Of a DNA stretch of 51,682 bases, positions 17,762 to 26,173 are shown piece by piece. The DNA comes from Endomicrobium sp. GTDB lineage: Bacteria; Elusimicrobiota; Endomicrobiia; Endomicrobiales; Endomicrobiaceae. Made by a program: the position numbers and the translations under genes. Positions within the stretch are counted from its first letter, which is position 1; each line of letters starts with the position of its first letter. The stretch lies in assembly GCA_031290155.1 (NCBI GenBank), contig JAITOB010000020.1, positions 1 to 51,682 of the forward strand, read 5' to 3'. The notes under the pieces were generated by a model. It was not told where the DNA came from. It worked only from the letters and a program-made list of their open reading frames with translations, and made no database searches.

Positions 17762-18826
17762 ATGTTTTTAGAAAAACTAAAACTATTAAACAGCCAGCTT
17801 CAGAAAGTTGAAAAAAAACTCAGCGGATCATCCGTTCTTTCAAATAAAGAAGAATACAGATATCTCACAAAACAACACTCTTATCTTCGTCCGATTGTTG
17901 AAAAATACATACAGTACTCAAAACTTTTAAATGACATAAAAAATACCGAAGAATTGAAAAAATCTGAAGATGCAGAAATAAAAGAAATGGCTTTTTTAGA
18001 ACATAACGAGCTTATTGATAAGCAAAATAAAATAGAATCAGAGATAAAAATTTTGCTTATTCCGCCAGATTCAAATGAAAATATTATTGTAGAAATACGA
18101 GCGGGAACCGGCGGCGATGAAGCTGCTTTGTTTGCCGGAGATTTGTATAGAATGTATACTAGATTTGCTGAAAGAAATAAATGGAATTATGAACTTTTAG
18201 ATTCAAATCCCACAGGACTCGGTGGTTATAAAGAAATTATATTTGAAATAAAAGGCAGCAACGTATGGCGATATTTTAAATTTGAAAGAGGGGCTCATAG
18301 AGTTCAAAGAGTTCCTGAAACAGAAGCAGGAGGAAGAATTCATACCTCAGCAGTAACTGTAGCGATTCTTCCTGAAGCTGAGGAAGTTGATATTGAAATA
18401 AAAACGGAAGATTTAAGAATTGATACTTATAGATCGTCCGGAGCAGGTGGGCAGCATGTCAATAAGACCGATTCAGCAATACGAATCACCCATTTGCCTA
18501 CAGGACTTGTTGCCGCGTGTCAAGATGAGAGAAGCCAAATAAAAAACAGGGAAAAAGCATTGAAGGTGCTAAGAGCAAAACTTTATGAACAAAAAATTAC
18601 GAGACAAGAAAAACAACTTTCGAATGAAAGAAGAAAACAGGTAGGTTCCGGGGACAGATCAGAAAAAATAAGAACATATAATTTCCCGCAAAACAGAATT
18701 ACAGACCACAGGATAATATACAGCGTATATAATATTACAGAAGTTATGGACGGTAATTTGTCGGAGCTTATAAATAAATTAATTGAAGCCGATATTGAGC
18801 TGAAGCTGAAGGAAAATAATATCTGA
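17762..18826 (+). CDS. prfA: Peptide chain release factor 1
   Basis: RF1 releases finished proteins at UAA and UAG. The GGQ motif is in SGAGGQHVNKTDSAIRI (about residue 228). The codon-recognition tripeptide of P-x-T type is in RVPETEAGGRIHTSA, distinguishing it from RF2 (SPF). At 354 residues it is complete. It overlaps prmC by one base, the usual pairing of the factor with its methyltransferase. Confidence 0.97.
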   Translation: MFLEKLKLLNSQLQKVEKKLSGSSVLSNKEEYRYLTKQHSYLRPIVEKYIQYSKLLNDIKNTEELKKSEDAEIKEMAFLEHNELIDKQNKIESEIKILLIPPDSNENIIVEIRAGTGGDEAALFAGDLYRMYTRFAERNKWNYELLDSNPTGLGGYKEIIFEIKGSNVWRYFKFERGAHRVQRVPETEAGGRIHTSAVTVAILPEAEEVDIEIKTEDLRIDTYRSSGAGGQHVNKTDSAIRITHLPTGLVAACQDERSQIKNREKALKVLRAKLYEQKITRQEKQLSNERRKQVGSGDRSEKIRTYNFPQNRITDHRIIYSVYNITEVMDGNLSELINKLIEADIELKLKENNI

Positions 18827-19677
18827 TGTTTGAAGACAGTAATATTTGTAATTTATTAAAAAAAGCGGGAATATTTTTAAAATTAAAAGGCATTTCTGAA
18901 CCTAAATCTGACACTGAAGTTCTTTTAAGTTTTGTTTTACAAATAAAACGTTCAAAACTTTTTCTTATCGGAAGTCATAAACCTACAGATAAACAAACAC
19001 TGCAGTACGAAGAATATATTTTAAGACGTTCTAATAGAGAGCCTGCGGCGTATATAACAGGATTTTCAGGATTTATGGGTTTTGAATTTAAAGTAAATAA
19101 AAACGTATTAATACCAAGACCTGAAACTGAAATATTGGTTGAAAACGTACTAAATCTTCCGGAAAAAGAAAACAGAAATTCAGTATTGGATTTATGCACC
19201 GGTTCCGGCTGTATAGCTGTTAGTTTAGCAAAACTTGGCAGATTTAAAAATATTACTGCCTCGGATATAAGCAGCTCCGCACTTGAGACTGCAAAAGAAA
19301 ACGCCAAAATTAATAATATTGCCACCATAGATTTTGTTGAAAGCAATATTTTCAATAAAATAAACAATAAAGCTTTCGATATAATTGCTGTAAATCCGCC
19401 ATATGTTTCATATGAAGAATATAATAACTTGGAACCGGAGCTTAAATATGAACCAAAGATTGCTTTAAAAGCTAAAGACAATGGATTATTTTTTTATAAA
19501 GAAATAGCAGTTAAAGCAGGTAAATATTTAAAAAATAACGGATATATTACAGTAGAGTTAAATGCTAATAAATGCAATTTAATAAAACAAATATTTTTAG
19601 AAAACGGCTACAAAAACATTGAAATAATTAATGACTATGCGAACTTACCAAGGATATTAAAGGCAAAAAATGGATAA
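18826..19677 (+). CDS. prmC: Peptide chain release factor N5-glutamine methyltransferase
   Basis: PrmC methylates the Gln of the GGQ motif in release factors, using SAM. An N-terminal helical domain is followed by the Rossmann fold. The SAM-binding motif is VLDLCTGSGCIAVSLA, and the catalytic motif is AVNPPYVSYEEY (NPPY). The PRPETEILVE block before it is typical. Its 283 residues are normal. It starts on the last base of prfA and overlaps murA by 8 bp. Confidence 0.96.
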   Translation: MFEDSNICNLLKKAGIFLKLKGISEPKSDTEVLLSFVLQIKRSKLFLIGSHKPTDKQTLQYEEYILRRSNREPAAYITGFSGFMGFEFKVNKNVLIPRPETEILVENVLNLPEKENRNSVLDLCTGSGCIAVSLAKLGRFKNITASDISSSALETAKENAKINNIATIDFVESNIFNKINNKAFDIIAVNPPYVSYEEYNNLEPELKYEPKIALKAKDNGLFFYKEIAVKAGKYLKNNGYITVELNANKCNLIKQIFLENGYKNIEIINDYANLPRILKAKNG

Positions 19678-20938
19678 AATAATAATATGCGGAGGGAATA
19701 AGTTAAAAGGCGAAGTTACTATATCGGGCGCAAAAAATTCTGCTTTGCCTATATTGTTTTCCACTCTGCTTACAGACGAGCCTGTGACAATAACAAATGT
19801 TCCGCCTCTTGCCGATATAAACACAACCGTGTCATTTTTAAATTTTATAGGTAAGACAGTAGTTAAAAAAGGAAACACCATAACAGCTCGTACTTTAGAT
19901 AAACACAAACAATATAAACATACAGCTCCGTATGATTTGGTAAGAAAAATACGCGCAAGTGTTTTAATAATGGGGCCTTTGCTCGCAAGGCTTAAAAGAG
20001 TTGACATGTCGCTGCCTGGCGGATGCGCCATAGGAGCAAGACCTATTGATATACATTTAAACGCATTTAAGAAATTAGGAGCTGAAATTTCGGTAGAAGG
20101 CGGTTATGTAAAAACTTTCACAAAAGACAGACTTCAAGGCGCAGTTATAAATTTTAGATTTCCAAGCGTAGGCGCAACAGAAAACATACTTCTTGCTGCG
20201 GTTCTAGCAAAAGGCAAAACTACAATTAATAACGCCGCACGTGAACCCGAGATAGGAGATTTGGCAAATGTCTTAAATAAGATGGGCGGAAAAATTACTG
20301 GAGCCGGAACAAATAAAATTGCGATTGATGGTGTAGACAAACTTTATGGTTTTACGCACGAGGTAATTCCTGACAGAATAGAAGCTGCCACATACATAAT
20401 AGCCGCGGCAATTACAAAAGGCGAAGTTATTCTTAAAAAAGTTATACCGCAGCATTTAAAATTTGTAACAGATAAATTGATAAAATGCGGATTGTTTATT
20501 AAAGAAACAGAAAATACAATTCTTGCAAAATGGGTAAAAAATTTAAAGCCTCAAAGTATAAAAACGGAAGTATACCCCGGTTTTCCTACCGATATTCAAG
20601 CCCAGTGGATGGCTCTAATGTGTCTTATAAGCGGACATACATACATACAAGAAAATGTTTTTGAGAATAGATTTTTACATGTCGCTGAACTTCAAAGATT
20701 CGGAGCCGATATAACAATAGACGGTAAAACAGTAGATATAAAAGGTGTTGAAAAATTTTCAGGGGCGCCGGTAATGGTGTCGGATTTAAGAGCAGGAGCC
20801 GCGCTTGTTTTAGCCGGACTTGCAGCAGACGGGAAAACTACTGTCTCAAGAATCTATCATTTAGACAGAGGATATGCTGTTTTTGAAAAAAAATTAAAGA
20901 AACTCGGGGCAAAGATAAAAAGAATTCATAATAAATAA
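19670..20938 (+). CDS. murA: UDP-N-acetylglucosamine 1-carboxyvinyltransferase
   Basis: MurA transfers enolpyruvate to UDP-GlcNAc, the first committed step of peptidoglycan synthesis. The N-terminal SGAKNSALPILFSTLL block, the active-site loop LPGGCAIGARPID with catalytic Cys about 119, and the C-terminal DLRAGAALVLAGLAADG block are all intact in 422 residues. The Cys predicts fosfomycin sensitivity. The gene converges on the DUF2779-type gene with only two bases between the stop codons. Confidence 0.97.
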   Translation: MDKIIICGGNKLKGEVTISGAKNSALPILFSTLLTDEPVTITNVPPLADINTTVSFLNFIGKTVVKKGNTITARTLDKHKQYKHTAPYDLVRKIRASVLIMGPLLARLKRVDMSLPGGCAIGARPIDIHLNAFKKLGAEISVEGGYVKTFTKDRLQGAVINFRFPSVGATENILLAAVLAKGKTTINNAAREPEIGDLANVLNKMGGKITGAGTNKIAIDGVDKLYGFTHEVIPDRIEAATYIIAAAITKGEVILKKVIPQHLKFVTDKLIKCGLFIKETENTILAKWVKNLKPQSIKTEVYPGFPTDIQAQWMALMCLISGHTYIQENVFENRFLHVAELQRFGADITIDGKTVDIKGVEKFSGAPVMVSDLRAGAALVLAGLAADGKTTVSRIYHLDRGYAVFEKKLKKLGAKIKRIHNK

Positions 20939-20940
20939 TA

Positions 20941-22395
20941 TTATTGACAGTTTGCGGCATTAATAAGAAACTGATGTATTTTTACCATTGCCAACGTATC
21001 TTGAGCGCAATATTTTAATAAATTTTTTTTTGTTTCTTCTATTTTTTCCGCATCAAACAATCCCATTGCCATAAAAACAAAAACAGCGGCTGCATCCCCG
21101 CCGTCCCTTATTGCCAGGCTTGTATAATCCATTTCAGGTATCAATACCGGCAGAATTTTTTTAATAGATGAACGACCGTGAAAATTTATATCGTAATAAT
21201 TTTTCCTAACAATTAATTCAATATCAACATTTCTTTCAGCTATATCTTTAAGATTTATAGATAAATCAGGAAAAAGTTTAGCAAGTTTGTGTATAGCAAT
21301 TCTCTCAAAGTTTGCATATGTTATAATACTGCCGTTTATACCGAGATATTCAATAAGTTTTTCTGCAATTTCGCGACGGCAATTTTTTGTATGGTCTGCA
21401 ATATATTCATAATGATTTAATATATTTCCAGCTTCATCGGTTCTATCTATGGAAAACTGCGTTAAAAGCTGAGTATGAGGAGCAATATCTTTATATAACG
21501 GCATTATTGCCGATATGGATTCAAAATCGAGATAGTAAAAAGGGGGTTTTATATTCTTTAATTCTGTTTTTAAATTTTTTGATATGTAAGTTGTATTTGT
21601 TAAAACGCAATCTTTGACTATTTTCTGCATTTCCGTAAGTTCAAAGTCAGGCGGAATTTGATCAATTGTATCCGCGCCTAACGTCACTAGTTTGTCCGTT
21701 GTAAGAATGGAAAGCCCGGGTAAGTCAAATATATGATTTTGTACGTCTTTTCCCATACAGACATTAAATACCGGACAGTTCTTACATTTTCTTTTTAAGC
21801 AAGGCTGCGGCATATTTTCAGATTCAATATCTTTAAAAGCTTTATCAGAAAGAGCTAAAAATTCCTGAGATTTTAATTTAACTTTTTCAGTACAATCTGA
21901 CTCTTCAAAAAGCTGCGATATAGACATTCCGATACGATAATCTTTAGATAAATGAAGAATAGCAATCTTACTTAAATTTACGCCCAATTTAGCCAGAACC
22001 ATTGAGATAAAAGACATATCGTTAATGTATTTAGCTTTATATTTACTGCCGGATTTAACTTCAAGTAAATGCCATAAACCATCTTCAAGCCTCTGCAATA
22101 TATCAACTCTCGCTGAATAACCTTCTACAGCAAAAGAAGCGTCACAAATTACTTTAACATCAGGATTTAATATCAATTCTTTTGTATATACTATTGAATC
22201 ATTTACTGTTAATTTTCTAGCGTTTACTGCATCAAGGGAAAGTTGTAATGACAATTTATGAATATTTTTTCCTTCAAGCATTAGAAGTTCATTATTAAAT
22301 CCATTAAGTTTTGGAATCATACTTCTTTTTGCCATCCAACCCAGAGTAGGACAGCTTAAATAATTAATAAAAGAGATTTTATTTATATATTCCAT
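20941..22395 (-). CDS. DUF2779-type protein: predicted nuclease with a DEDD exonuclease-like domain
   Basis: This 484-residue protein looks like a two-part nucleic-acid enzyme. The N-terminal half opens with NKISFINYLSCPTLGWMAKR, typical of Cas4/RecB-like families. It then shows a PD-(D/E)XK-like stretch (YSARVDILQR followed by HLLEVKSG) and a cysteine cluster CLKRKCKNCPVFNVCMG that could bind Fe-S. The C-terminal half (DUF2779) has FYYLDFESI and ends with KYCAQDTLAMVKIHQF, resembling DEDD 3'-5' exonuclease motifs. The function is unproven. Its start codon is only nine bases from the dead IS element, so its native promoter was probably displaced. No strong ribosome binding site is visible. 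The frame is fully open despite this. Confidence 0.7.
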   Translation of the reverse strand: MEYINKISFINYLSCPTLGWMAKRSMIPKLNGFNNELLMLEGKNIHKLSLQLSLDAVNARKLTVNDSIVYTKELILNPDVKVICDASFAVEGYSARVDILQRLEDGLWHLLEVKSGSKYKAKYINDMSFISMVLAKLGVNLSKIAILHLSKDYRIGMSISQLFEESDCTEKVKLKSQEFLALSDKAFKDIESENMPQPCLKRKCKNCPVFNVCMGKDVQNHIFDLPGLSILTTDKLVTLGADTIDQIPPDFELTEMQKIVKDCVLTNTTYISKNLKTELKNIKPPFYYLDFESISAIMPLYKDIAPHTQLLTQFSIDRTDEAGNILNHYEYIADHTKNCRREIAEKLIEYLGINGSIITYANFERIAIHKLAKLFPDLSINLKDIAERNVDIELIVRKNYYDINFHGRSSIKKILPVLIPEMDYTSLAIRDGGDAAAVFVFMAMGLFDAEKIEETKKNLLKYCAQDTLAMVKIHQFLINAANCQ

Positions 22396-22403
22396 TTGGA
22401 ATG

Positions 22404-22411
22404 ATTAAATT
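22404..22411. repeat. Left 8-bp direct repeat of IS element
   Basis: The sequence attaaatt recurs at 24032-24039, each copy exactly 5 bp outside the 20-bp inverted repeats. An 8-bp duplication is the expected target duplication for the IS1595 family. The sequence is AT-rich, so chance is not excluded. Confidence 0.5.
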
Positions 22412-22416
22412 CGCTA

Positions 22417-22436
22417 TGTTCCATAAAGCGGTTGAT
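22417..22436. repeat. Left terminal inverted repeat of IS element
   Basis: tgttccataaagcggttgat is a perfect reverse complement of 24007-24026. Confidence 0.8.
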
Positions 22437-22766
22437 ATATAAAATCCGGAAAACACAATCGCTTTTGCTCCAATCCACGCATTTTCTTAATATGAATAGG
22501 ACTGCATAGGAGAATTTGTCTGTCGTTCAAGTCGTGATTGACAGCAAGAAGCGAAACTTGATGCGCTATCATTTCATTGCACCATCTTCAATCGTTACAC
22601 CTCCCATTGTGTGGCAATTAAAATCTGCGCCGATGATGATTTCGCCAATTTTGCACTTGTTGGGCATATCAATACAAAGTCCTGATTCAATAGTGGTGGT
22701 GGTTGGAAGTTCGCCGTTAAACAACTTGTCAAGCACCGCTCGTTGTTCAGATGTAAGGTTCGGCAT
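22417..22766 (-). pseudogene. Sugar O-acetyltransferase (hexapeptide family) passenger remnant
   Basis: A 65-codon frame from ATG 22766 gives MPNLTSEQRAVLDKLFNGEL and then DFNCHTMGGVTIEDG. The next frame continues with HQVSLLAVNHDLNDRQILL and CSPIHIKK. A third frame gives AWIGAKAIVFSGFYIS before running into the element end. Read together these follow the NodL/maltose O-acetyltransferase pattern (left-handed beta-helix), with two frameshifts and a missing C-terminus. No activity is expected. Confidence 0.75.
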
Positions 22767-22863
22767 GATTGAAATTAAAACAAAGCTTGCCTGACAGCCT
22801 CACTATTTCACCAAATTTCTGAAAGATTTCATCCCGTATGCTATATTTAGTTATATTTTTCAT
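22747..22863 (-). CDS. Small unrecognised frame inside IS element
   Basis: A 38-codon frame from ATG 22863 (MKNITKYSIRDEIFQKFGEI...) is preceded by an aaggag ribosome binding site at good spacing. It overlaps the start of the acetyltransferase remnant by 20 bp. The last codons coincide with the acetyltransferase start region, so it may be a truncated passenger gene. I do not recognise the sequence. Confidence 0.3.
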   Translation of the reverse strand: MKNITKYSIRDEIFQKFGEIVRLSGKLCFNFNHAEPYI

Positions 22864-23066
22864 ATTATTTTTCTCCTTCATCACCGACACACCATAATTA
22901 GGGTTTTGAAGCCCTGTGCTAAGATGTACTCTCAACACAAAGCAGCAGCATAGTAAATAAAAACAGATTTGTAAAGCTTTTATCCCAAAATCAAATTATC
23001 TAACAAAAACTTAGAAACATACTCTTTTATTCATAACATTCACAACACGACAGGTTGAATTATGAT

Positions 23067-23943
23067 TTAGATTAGAATTGTATCAAATACCGGAGTCTTA
23101 GACTTTACTGCCTTGAAGAAGTTCACATAGTTATCAAGATATTTCGTAGCCACTCCATTGAACCGGTGCATAAATCTTTTCAAGTCAGAATGATACAAAT
23201 TGATATGCGACAGTTATAAGCTCAATCTTTCGTAACACCGATGGGAATCTGTTTCAACTTTACATTCCTGATAGTTCTGCAAGATTGGTCGCCATCTGTT
23301 ATCAAAGTTGAGTTTTTTGTCAGCTGCTTCTGTAGCACCGGCAGATAAGACTTTTTCAATTTGCCATAGCCTACCGGTTTGTTGAAAATGTTTTGGTTCT
23401 ATCCACGGCGGTCGATACACATACCTGTTCGCAAGACAATCCACGCAAACGACTATCTTCGTCGAAATACTTTTTGGAATGATACCCGCGTGTTATGTAT
23501 TTTCTGTCCAACGATTTTTTCTGACCTTTGCAGGATTCGTAAAAATAAGTTTCATCAGCTTCTACAATAGCAGATAGTTTTTCACTTTTCATAGATTGGA
23601 TATCCGCAAGAATTTTATGCCACCAGTAAAAAGCAGTTTTGAGATTGATGTTGAGTTTGCCGCGATGTCTTTTTTAGTGGCAGAGAAAATAGTGTTGGTC
23701 GTAATTGAGAAATGTTTTTTACAATCGTTGCATTGAAATCTCTGTATCTTATTGTGAAAACCAAACTTACAAATTTTATTAGAGTGACAATACGGACAGG
23801 CAGAATTGTTTATGTTTGTTTTTACTAATTTACTATCAGAAACATTTTGACGAACTTCTGCCGCTAACTCTTGTATAAGAAAATTCCTTGTCTTTAACTG
23901 ATAATGTATTGATAAAATCCAAAACTAAATCTAAGCTCGCCAT
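23067..23943 (-). pseudogene. IS1595/ISXO2-like transposase, frameshifted
   Basis: The whole transposase can be read in shifting frames. An N-terminal MASLDLVLDFINTLS is followed by the zinc ribbon ACPYCHSNKICKFGF...QCNDCKKHF, then TAFYWWHKILADIQ. The catalytic start IVEADETYFYESCKGQKK follows, then LITDGDQS, and the C-terminal block FMHRFNGVATKYLDNYVNFF ends at a TAA. At least four frameshifts and a stop break it. The DDE-type residues (Asp in ADET, Asp in TDGD) and zinc cysteines are still visible. The element cannot move on its own. Confidence 0.85.
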
Positions 23944-24006
23944 TTGTTGTAATCCTTTGTTTTTACATAAGAATGATAGCAATTTTAGACCTAGTTATCA
24001 AGCAAA

Positions 24007-24026
24007 ATCAACCGCTTTATGGAACA
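24007..24026. repeat. Right terminal inverted repeat of IS element
   Basis: A perfect 20-bp reverse complement of 22417-22436. The matching 8-bp direct repeat attaaatt follows at 24032-24039. Confidence 0.8.
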
Positions 24027-24062
24027 GAACAATTAAATTTACAACAACTGAATAAGGTACTT

Positions 24063-24858
24063 TTACTTACCCGTAACCGGAGGCTCTTTTTTATACGAAC
24101 CGTGACAGTCTGAACCGCCGGTCGCAATAATAACAAATTCTTCTGCAAGGCTTAAAAATCTTTTTACTGTGCTTTTAGAATGTTTTATATGCCGGGCCTC
24201 TATACCCATAAGTCCATTTTTTACAAGCGGATTCAATATATTATTATGAATATAATACGGATGGGACAACAACAGGCACTCCCCGGCATTTAAAATAAGC
24301 TTTATTATTTCACATACCGGTTGTTGTACACATAGAGGCGGGTCTATTTTGAGCTAAACACCGCTGAAATGCTTGCTGTATGCTTTCTGCAATGTTTTCC
24401 GCAACCAGAGCTTTTGCAAAGTGCAGCCTTCCTATAGCTTTGTTTCCGGCATTTTCTAAAAAACTTTTATCTTTTAATTCAATGCCGTTTTGTTTAAGTT
24501 TTTCAAGTATTTTTATCACTCTCTGGTGCCTTGCTTTTTTAAAAACTGATAAAACACTTTTTAACTCTTCGGATTTATAATTTATACAATATCCTAGAAT
24601 ATGTATTCCGCTTCTTGTAGGATCCGACATAACTTCAGATGATAATTCAATTCCCGGTATAACTTCAGGCCCTATTTTTGAAGCCGCTTTTAAAGCCTCT
24701 TCTATTCCGTCAACAGAATTATGATCTGTTATGCTTATAGCTGCAAGTTTTATTTTATAGGCATATTCAACAGCTTCTTTTGAAGTAAATACACCGTCAG
24801 AACAGTTTGTGTGAATATGCTAATCAACATATAAATTATTATCGTCTGCATTACCCAT
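24063..24858 (-). pseudogene. PHP-domain phosphoesterase (TrpH/RNase AM-like), decayed
   Basis: From ATG 24858 the frame reads MGNADDNNLYVD and meets a TAG (24820-24822) where the family has Leu in D-L-H. Reading resumes as HIHTNCSDGVFTSKEAVE, AISITDHNSVDGIEEAL and VIPGIELSSEVMSDP, the classic PHP metal-binding blocks. A frameshift near 24330 separates the middle part from LILNAGECLLLSHPYYIH and VIIATGGSDCHGSYKK. The family cleaves nucleoside 3',5'-bisphosphates or trims RNA 5' ends. It lies downstream of lptF-lptG in the same orientation. Confidence 0.85.
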
Positions 24859-25084
24859 TAAAGAAGCTTCTGCGATAAAACCAAATAGACGCTTCTTTAT
24901 TATTGTGAAATTAAAATATATGTTTTTCTATTATCATCTAACTTAAAAAAATCCAATTTAAATACATTAAGAATAATTGTTCTCGCAATATCAGTAAATC
25001 TGCTGGAGTCATATTATTATACTAAAATTTTTTAATTTAAAGATTTTCAGATATATTGCGCTGATATCCTTAAAAAATAAATTA

Positions 25085-26173
25085 TTATTTACTCGTCTTT
25101 ACGATAAGATAAACTCCAATTGCAGTAAATATAAAATTTGGTATCCAGGAAGCCATAAAAGGCGATAGTGTAAAATTATCACCGAGAGATTTTGTAATTG
25201 CCTGTGTTCCCCAGTAAATAAACGCAGCAAACATAGCTAATGTAAAGCTGAGTATTTTATTTAACTTTTTCCCCGGCCCAAGAGTAAAAGGAATTCCAAT
25301 CATCATAACAACAATATGTGAAAAAACAGCGGCATACCTTATGTTTAAAGCAATCAATGCATACCTTTCTTTAACTCCAATTTGTCCAAAAAGCCTAAGC
25401 TGATTTATGTATTTTTTAAATGCACGGGTATTCATAGCATCATATTTGATGTTTTGTATAGTCATATCTTCGGGTTTTATATGTAAGTTTGAATCATAAT
25501 TTTCGAAATAAATCTCTTTCCAAAAATTATTGTCAAAATTTCTCATAACTCCGTTTTTTAAAATCCATGTGCCTTTCTCAAACACGCCCATTTCAGCTAA
25601 AACAAGATATTCTATTGCAAATTCATCGTTGTATGCTTCCATTACAATATTCTTCATTGTTTTGTTATAAGTGTCTAGATATCCTATTGTAAATCTTTTA
25701 TTATTAGGTGTAGAAACTATTAAATTTGAAAATTCTGTTTTCGGTGTTATTTTTTCTTTCTGTATCAGCTCCTTTGATATTATTTCATTATATACGCTTG
25801 TTTCAGGAACAATAAATTCTCTTACTGAAAAATCGCCCAGTCCTATTACAAAACCCAGCATTATAAACAAAGCAGTAATCCACCATATATTTATTCCAGC
25901 GGATTTTATTGCAGTTATCTCATTTTTTTTTGACAAATTTCCAAGAGAGAATAACAAAGCTAAAAGAGTTGATATGGGAAGCGCCTGCATAAGCCACCAC
26001 GGCAGATTTGAAAGTATGTGGATAAGCATTAAATAAGGAGGAGCTTTATGCTTCATATAAAAATCCATTTTTTCAAATAATCCGGTTATCAGGCCTACAA
26101 GCGCAAATACTGCTGTTGTAAATAGAAAAATTTTTGCAAAGTTTTTAATTATATATTTGTAAAGAATTTTCAT
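25085..26173 (-). CDS. lptG: LPS export permease LptG
   Basis: One of the two inner-membrane permeases of the LptB2FGC complex, which extracts lipopolysaccharide and pushes it toward the outer membrane. The 362-residue YjgP/YjgQ-type protein has N-terminal helices (residues about 12-30 and 55-120), a periplasmic beta-jellyroll region (about 135-265) and C-terminal helices from about 285. The block LPISTLLALLFSLGNLSKKNEI is typical, carrying the conserved coupling-helix Glu. It shares one base (TAATG) with lptF. I assign LptG by order, since the two paralogues are similar. Confidence 0.85.
   Translation of the reverse strand: MKILYKYIIKNFAKIFLFTTAVFALVGLITGLFEKMDFYMKHKAPPYLMLIHILSNLPWWLMQALPISTLLALLFSLGNLSKKNEITAIKSAGINIWWITALFIMLGFVIGLGDFSVREFIVPETSVYNEIISKELIQKEKITPKTEFSNLIVSTPNNKRFTIGYLDTYNKTMKNIVMEAYNDEFAIEYLVLAEMGVFEKGTWILKNGVMRNFDNNFWKEIYFENYDSNLHIKPEDMTIQNIKYDAMNTRAFKKYINQLRLFGQIGVKERYALIALNIRYAAVFSHIVVMMIGIPFTLGPGKKLNKILSFTLAMFAAFIYWGTQAITKSLGDNFTLSPFMASWIPNFIFTAIGVYLIVKTSK

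Larger units (their letters stand above)
22412..24031 (-). mobile_element. Dead IS1595-type insertion element with passenger gene
   Basis: The element is about 1.62 kb, bounded by perfect 20-bp inverted repeats (22417-22436 and 24007-24026) and flanked by 8-bp direct repeats. It contains a full-length but frameshifted ISXO2/IS1595 transposase, a small unknown frame and a frameshifted sugar O-acetyltransferase fragment, all on the minus strand. Passenger genes are known in some IS1595 groups. The outermost 5 bp at each end do not match, which may be mutation or mean the true ends are the 20-bp repeats. Confidence 0.75.

Noticed and set aside
22412-24031. A toxin-antitoxin or defence island in the 22-24 kb region
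   Set aside because: The frames resolve into one transposase, one acetyltransferase fragment and one unknown short frame within matched inverted repeats.
24850-24905. Hairpin taaagaagc...gcttcttta as terminator of lptG
   Set aside because: It covers the start of the dead PHP gene, the loop is over 20 nt and no T-run follows on the minus strand.
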